Shown: piece by piece, positions 61,034 to 64,000 of the stretch
Layout of the letters: the number at the start of each line of letters is the position of its first letter
Numbering within the stretch: the first letter of the stretch is position 1
Assembly: GCA_910586735.1 (NCBI GenBank)
Contig: CAJUJW010000001.1
Location: 22,553-86,552 of the forward strand
DNA: 64,000 nucleotides
From: an uncultured Oscillibacter sp.
GTDB taxonomy: Bacteria > Bacillota > Clostridia > Oscillospirales > Oscillospiraceae
Direction of reading: 5' to 3'
The notes under the pieces: generated by a model
Told to the model about the DNA's origin: nothing
What the model saw: only the letters and a program-made list of their open reading frames with translations
Databases searched by the model: none
Position numbers and translations under genes: made by a program

Positions 61034-61975
61034 TTACTCAGCCATGGACCGGATCAGTTCCAGCAGACCCTTGGCGTCCAGGGCGCCATAAATCTTCGGG
61101 GGAATCGCCTCCGCTTTGAACCCGTGCTTTTCACCCAGGGCCTGAAAGTTGGGAAGCTGATTGGCGAAATAGGGGCCCAGCAGCAGGTACTCGAATTTTC
61201 CGTAATACTGGGGGACCTGGGATTCGCTGCGGGCCTCGATATATTCCATCCCGGCAGCGTCCGGCGTGAGGGGAGCGCCTTTCAGCAGGACATTGTTGCT
61301 TTTCAAACGGCGGATGATGATGCAAAGGTGCATGACCAGATTCAGCATTCCAAAGTCGTTCACGTAAAAATCGTGTTCCCGCAGGGCTTGTTCCAGCAGC
61401 AGCTTGACCGCGTCCACATTTACGTCGCTGAACGCTTCCCGAATGTCACCATAGCCCACGATCTGCCCAGGGACTTCTCCCAGCAGCGTATAACGCGCCA
61501 GCTTTCGCAGACTTTGCTCATCCGCGCGGAGCACAGCGTAGTCTCCGTGAAGCTCATAGGCAATCCCCAGCCCAGAGAAGGAGCGGTTCATCTTTTGGAA
61601 GTCCGCACGGATGGTCTCCACACTGTAGCACAGCTCGTCCGAGAGATCATAGAGCTCCAGCCTGTCGGTGTGGTATGTCAGAAATTTCCGGTTGATGTAA
61701 GCGGCGCGCTCCTCGTAGCTCTGAGGAATCTCTTTGAGCTGACTGCGGTGCCGGCGTAGATACTGCTCAGCTTCAGCGGTGTTTACCTCATATCCCCGAT
61801 GGCTGGACAGAACAAATGACCTCTTTTCGTCTCGGTTAATATCAGAAATGTAACTTTTCACGGTCCTTACAGAGAAGTTCAGAAAATCCGCCAGCTCCTT
61901 GGCGGTAACCGGGCGGTCTTGCCGCATTAGGTATTCCACCAGCGCACGCTGTTTCTTTGGGTCCACGCAGATCAC
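61034..61975 (-). pseudogene. Chimera: BglG-type regulator N-terminus joined to PTS EIIB C-terminus
   Basis: The open frame is continuous but composite. The N-terminal ~235 residues contain an HTH (KKQRALVEYLMRQDRPVTAKELADFLNFSVRTVKSYI), a second HTH-like region and the first half of a PRD domain. At about 61265 it passes into EARSESQVPQYYGKFEYLLLGP and IPPKIYGALDAKGLLELIRSM, the C-terminal half of a cellobiose EIIB. Rest of PRD1, PRD2, the regulator's own EII-like domains and the EIIB N-terminus with its phospho-Cys are gone. GTG at 61975 is an arbitrary choice; an ATG at 62026 is also possible but lacks a ribosome site. Together with EIIC(A), GH1 and HAD genes this was a beta-glucoside operon. 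Confidence 0.75.
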
Positions 61976-62034
61976 ACTCTCTCGCCTTTTTAGAAATATT
62001 CTATAGGAATTGGACGATTTATGCACGTAAAAAT

Positions 62035-62052
62035 TTGCACCTTTCCGTGCAA
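62035..62052. promoter_or_regulatory. Operator-like palindrome upstream of the BglG chimera
   Basis: TTGCACCTTTCCGTGCAA has 6-bp perfect arms (TTGCAC/GTGCAA) around 6 bp, 60 bp before the GTG start. A second palindrome, TAGAAATATTCTA, lies at 61991-62003. Confidence 0.4.
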
Positions 62053-62512
62053 TGTTCCCTGATTTCTTTCCGAGCAGGGTAGTAGCTCACAGAGTATCCC
62101 CTAAGAACAGCGCCTATCTGATTGCGTCAACATCCCGGTAAGCGTTTCAAAACAGGAGTGCTCCTCAGTCTCTGATATTCCATAGTGACTGAGGAGCACC
62201 GTATTCTTCCGAAATTTTCCGCAAGCTGCTGCACATGAACAAGGGTGTCCAAGTCTTCTTCGCTCCGGGTCAGCTTCATGACAACATTGTCATGGAGTTG
62301 CTTTCTCTTTCATGAAGCGAGAAGAAATATACTACACGCAGTACAAATCTGATCAGCAGTTTGCAAAAAATGTTGCTTATTACATAGATCTTTACAAGTA
62401 ATGTGGGTTTTATAAGAGTGTAGTATTGTTGCTCAAATGGGTGATAGTAAACGAAATTGAATGTGGGTTTATAATCCTTTAGTGATGGAATTGAAAAATA
62501 AGGAGCAAGAAA
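62053..62512. other. Gene-free stretch at the AT-rich boundary
   Basis: Contains a hairpin, GTGCTCCTCAGT / ACTGAGGAGCAC (62158-62199), without a clear U tract. From about 62280 the composition drops sharply in GC, marking the left side of the island carrying the AAA ATPase. Short frames here look non-coding. Confidence 0.5.
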
Positions 62513-63868
62513 ATGATTAGAAAGATTAAATGGAATAATCACGAAGTATTAGGAGATTTAGAACTTGATTTTTCTAAATCAGATGGTTCTATCTATAATA
62601 CTATTGTGCTTGCAGGAGAAAATGGCACAGGAAAAACTACTATCCTTGAAACATTATCGACTTTTCTTAATCTTGGCTCAATAGAAGCATTTGAATACAT
62701 CAACTATATAATTGGCGATATATCATATACCATTACCCCAGCGAGGGACTCTCAAATGGGATTTCATTTGCGCAAGAATGAATCTGACGGAACTAGCCAA
62801 GCAATTCGAACTAATCGAAATAATAATCGTCAATTAATAGATTCTGATCAAGCTGATTTACGCCACTATGGTTTTTCATATTCAAAAGCACGGTCGGGAT
62901 TTAATACACAAAAGGTAAGATCCACAACAACTCAACAATTGGATTCTGATAAATATGAAAATGATTCAAAGGATGATTTTACAGCTATCAAGCAACTTAT
63001 AGTTGATATTGATGCCCAAGATAATTCTGAATGGATGAGAATAACTAAGTCTGGCCTTGGAACATCTTTCGATACCTTCAAGCAGACATCAAAAATGTTT
63101 AGATTTGAAAAAGCATTCAACGGGTTCTTTAATGCAGTAAAATTTAAAGGTGTAGACAATACAAATCATGAAGAACTCAAAATTCTCTTTGAAAAACATA
63201 GAAGAGAAATTCTTGTTGACAGTTTGAGTACTGGCGAGAAGCAAATCGTATTTCGAGGAGCCCACTTGTTAAAAAACATAAATAGTATGTCTGGTGGCAT
63301 TGTTTTAGTTGACGAGCCAGAACTGAGTATGCACCCTAAATGGCAGCAAAAAGTGTTGCAATTTTATCGTAGTCTCTTTAATGACAATGGAACTCAAAAT
63401 GCTCAAATGATTATTGCAACACATTCAGAATATGTACTTCGTTCCGCATTAGAAGACAGGGATAATGTCTTAATCATTGTGCTTGGTGATGAAGGCGGAA
63501 CAATTCATGCAGAGAAAATCACAGCACCTACAATTTTGCCGGCTATTACATCAGCTGAAACAAACTACCTGGCATTCGGAATCCTTTCCGTGGACTATCA
63601 TATTGAACTGTATGGCTATTTACAAAATAAGACTGGAAATCTCACTGTAAAAAGTTGTGATGACTACATAATTTCTCAGACAGCATTATTTGATCCGGCA
63701 TTACACGCTAAGGCATCTTCCTTTACGAACCAAAGAGGCCATACTACGAATTACCAAACACTTCCCACTTATATACGCAACTTGATTGATCACCCTGATC
63801 CAACTCAAAGCTATACGCAAGGAGAACTCAAATGCTCAATCGAATTATTAATTGAGTTGTGTCGGTAA
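62513..63868 (+). CDS. AAA-family ATPase with C-terminal HEPN-like motif (probable defence gene)
   Basis: 451 residues of the SMC/RecF-like AAA_15/AAA_21 class: Walker A GENGTGKT (35-42), signature-like VDSLSTGEKQIVF, Walker B GGIVLVDEPELSMHP, and the switch histidine IIATHSEYVL. The C-terminal domain includes YIRNLIDHP (R422...H427), matching the R-polar-x3-H motif of HEPN ribonucleases. Single-protein or paired ATPase-HEPN proteins (RloC/PrrC-like principle) abort phage infection. AAGGAG lies upstream of the ATG. GC content is far below the rest of the window, indicating acquisition. No partner is visible before the window ends. Confidence 0.8.
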   Translation: MIRKIKWNNHEVLGDLELDFSKSDGSIYNTIVLAGENGTGKTTILETLSTFLNLGSIEAFEYINYIIGDISYTITPARDSQMGFHLRKNESDGTSQAIRTNRNNNRQLIDSDQADLRHYGFSYSKARSGFNTQKVRSTTTQQLDSDKYENDSKDDFTAIKQLIVDIDAQDNSEWMRITKSGLGTSFDTFKQTSKMFRFEKAFNGFFNAVKFKGVDNTNHEELKILFEKHRREILVDSLSTGEKQIVFRGAHLLKNINSMSGGIVLVDEPELSMHPKWQQKVLQFYRSLFNDNGTQNAQMIIATHSEYVLRSALEDRDNVLIIVLGDEGGTIHAEKITAPTILPAITSAETNYLAFGILSVDYHIELYGYLQNKTGNLTVKSCDDYIISQTALFDPALHAKASSFTNQRGHTTNYQTLPTYIRNLIDHPDPTQSYTQGELKCSIELLIELCR

Positions 63869-64000
63869 TTTTTCAAAATATAGGCTTTATACCAGTCCAA
63901 ATAGGCAAAACAGAGGGCTTAAGTTAATCAAATCAACTGATAGCTTAGATAGTGTCGTCAATAAACAAGGAGCCAAATAGCAATACAGCGGATTTGGACG
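63869..64000. other. Terminal AT-rich stretch without a recognisable gene
   Basis: The final 130 bp continue the low-GC island. I see no start with a ribosome site, hairpin or repeat. Confidence 0.5.

Noticed and set aside
62276..62542. An 88-codon minus-strand frame at the edge of the AT-rich island
   Set aside because: No ribosome site or recognisable family; it overlaps the promoter and start of the AAA ATPase gene, and AT-rich hydrophobic translations arise easily by chance.
1..64000. tRNA, rRNA and CRISPR features
   Set aside because: I looked for tRNA arms with TTCRA loops, ribosomal RNA stretches and regularly spaced direct repeats and saw none; tRNAscan-SE or a CRISPR finder would be decisive.

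Overview
The window looks like chromosome from a high-GC, anaerobic gut Clostridium-type Firmicute, probably Oscillospiraceae (Flavonifractor/Lawsonibacter/Oscillibacter-like). This is inferred from strong GGAGG ribosome sites, GC-rich third positions, ferredoxin-linked 2-oxoacid oxidation, CoA-transferase chemistry, S-layer-homology and GLUG surface proteins, an AmmeMemoRadiSam locus and many PTS genes. No rRNA, tRNA or CRISPR array was seen.

Layout. 1-3.8 kb: aconitase-family hydratase and citrate synthase in one operon, then a PLP aminotransferase. 4-13.2 kb: a small ligand-binding protein, then a sigma-54 activator divergent from an acid-utilisation operon (4-hydroxybutyrate-type CoA-transferase, atypical crotonase, TRAP transporter, iron alcohol dehydrogenase) behind a near-consensus -24/-12 promoter. 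13.3-24.2 kb: a long minus-strand operon (four-subunit 2-oxoacid:ferredoxin oxidoreductase, two-subunit aconitase X, two BCCT transporters, CaiB-type CoA-transferase, MIF-like tautomerase) divergent from an IclR regulator. 24.5-32.5 kb: a GLUG surface protein with an MMPL pump, a 164-bp MITE-like palindrome, and MgtE behind a leader with a tiny ORF and a terminator. 32.5-39.4 kb: HAD phosphatase, broken sucrose-type PTS, LacI regulator, a double-HTH regulator pair, and an AmmeMemoRadiSam locus with a damaged AMMECR1 domain.

39.5-45.6 kb is the most unusual part: two adjacent operons of unrecognised proteins plus a ClpP-like protease with an intact Ser-His-Asp triad and a soluble VirD4/TraG-like ATPase. 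Both operons carry the same 13-bp palindrome exactly 20 bp upstream of a -10 box. This could be an undescribed ATPase-protease system. An SLH/metallopeptidase surface protein follows.

47.6-62 kb is dominated by sugar and amino-acid genes: truncated Crp/Fnr and MsmK genes, intact sucrose-6-phosphate hydrolase and fructokinase, MATE, MarR, an amino-acid permease with a C-S lyase, a RhuM fragment, and a decayed beta-glucoside PTS operon. 62.3-64 kb is an AT-rich island with an AAA ATPase carrying a C-terminal HEPN-like motif, probably a defence gene.

A genome-level theme is gene decay. At least seven genes lack an internal or terminal segment while both flanks stay recognisable, and others carry frameshifts at homopolymers or point stops. 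Either the genome is shedding sugar-uptake and accessory genes by small deletions, or the assembly has systematic errors.
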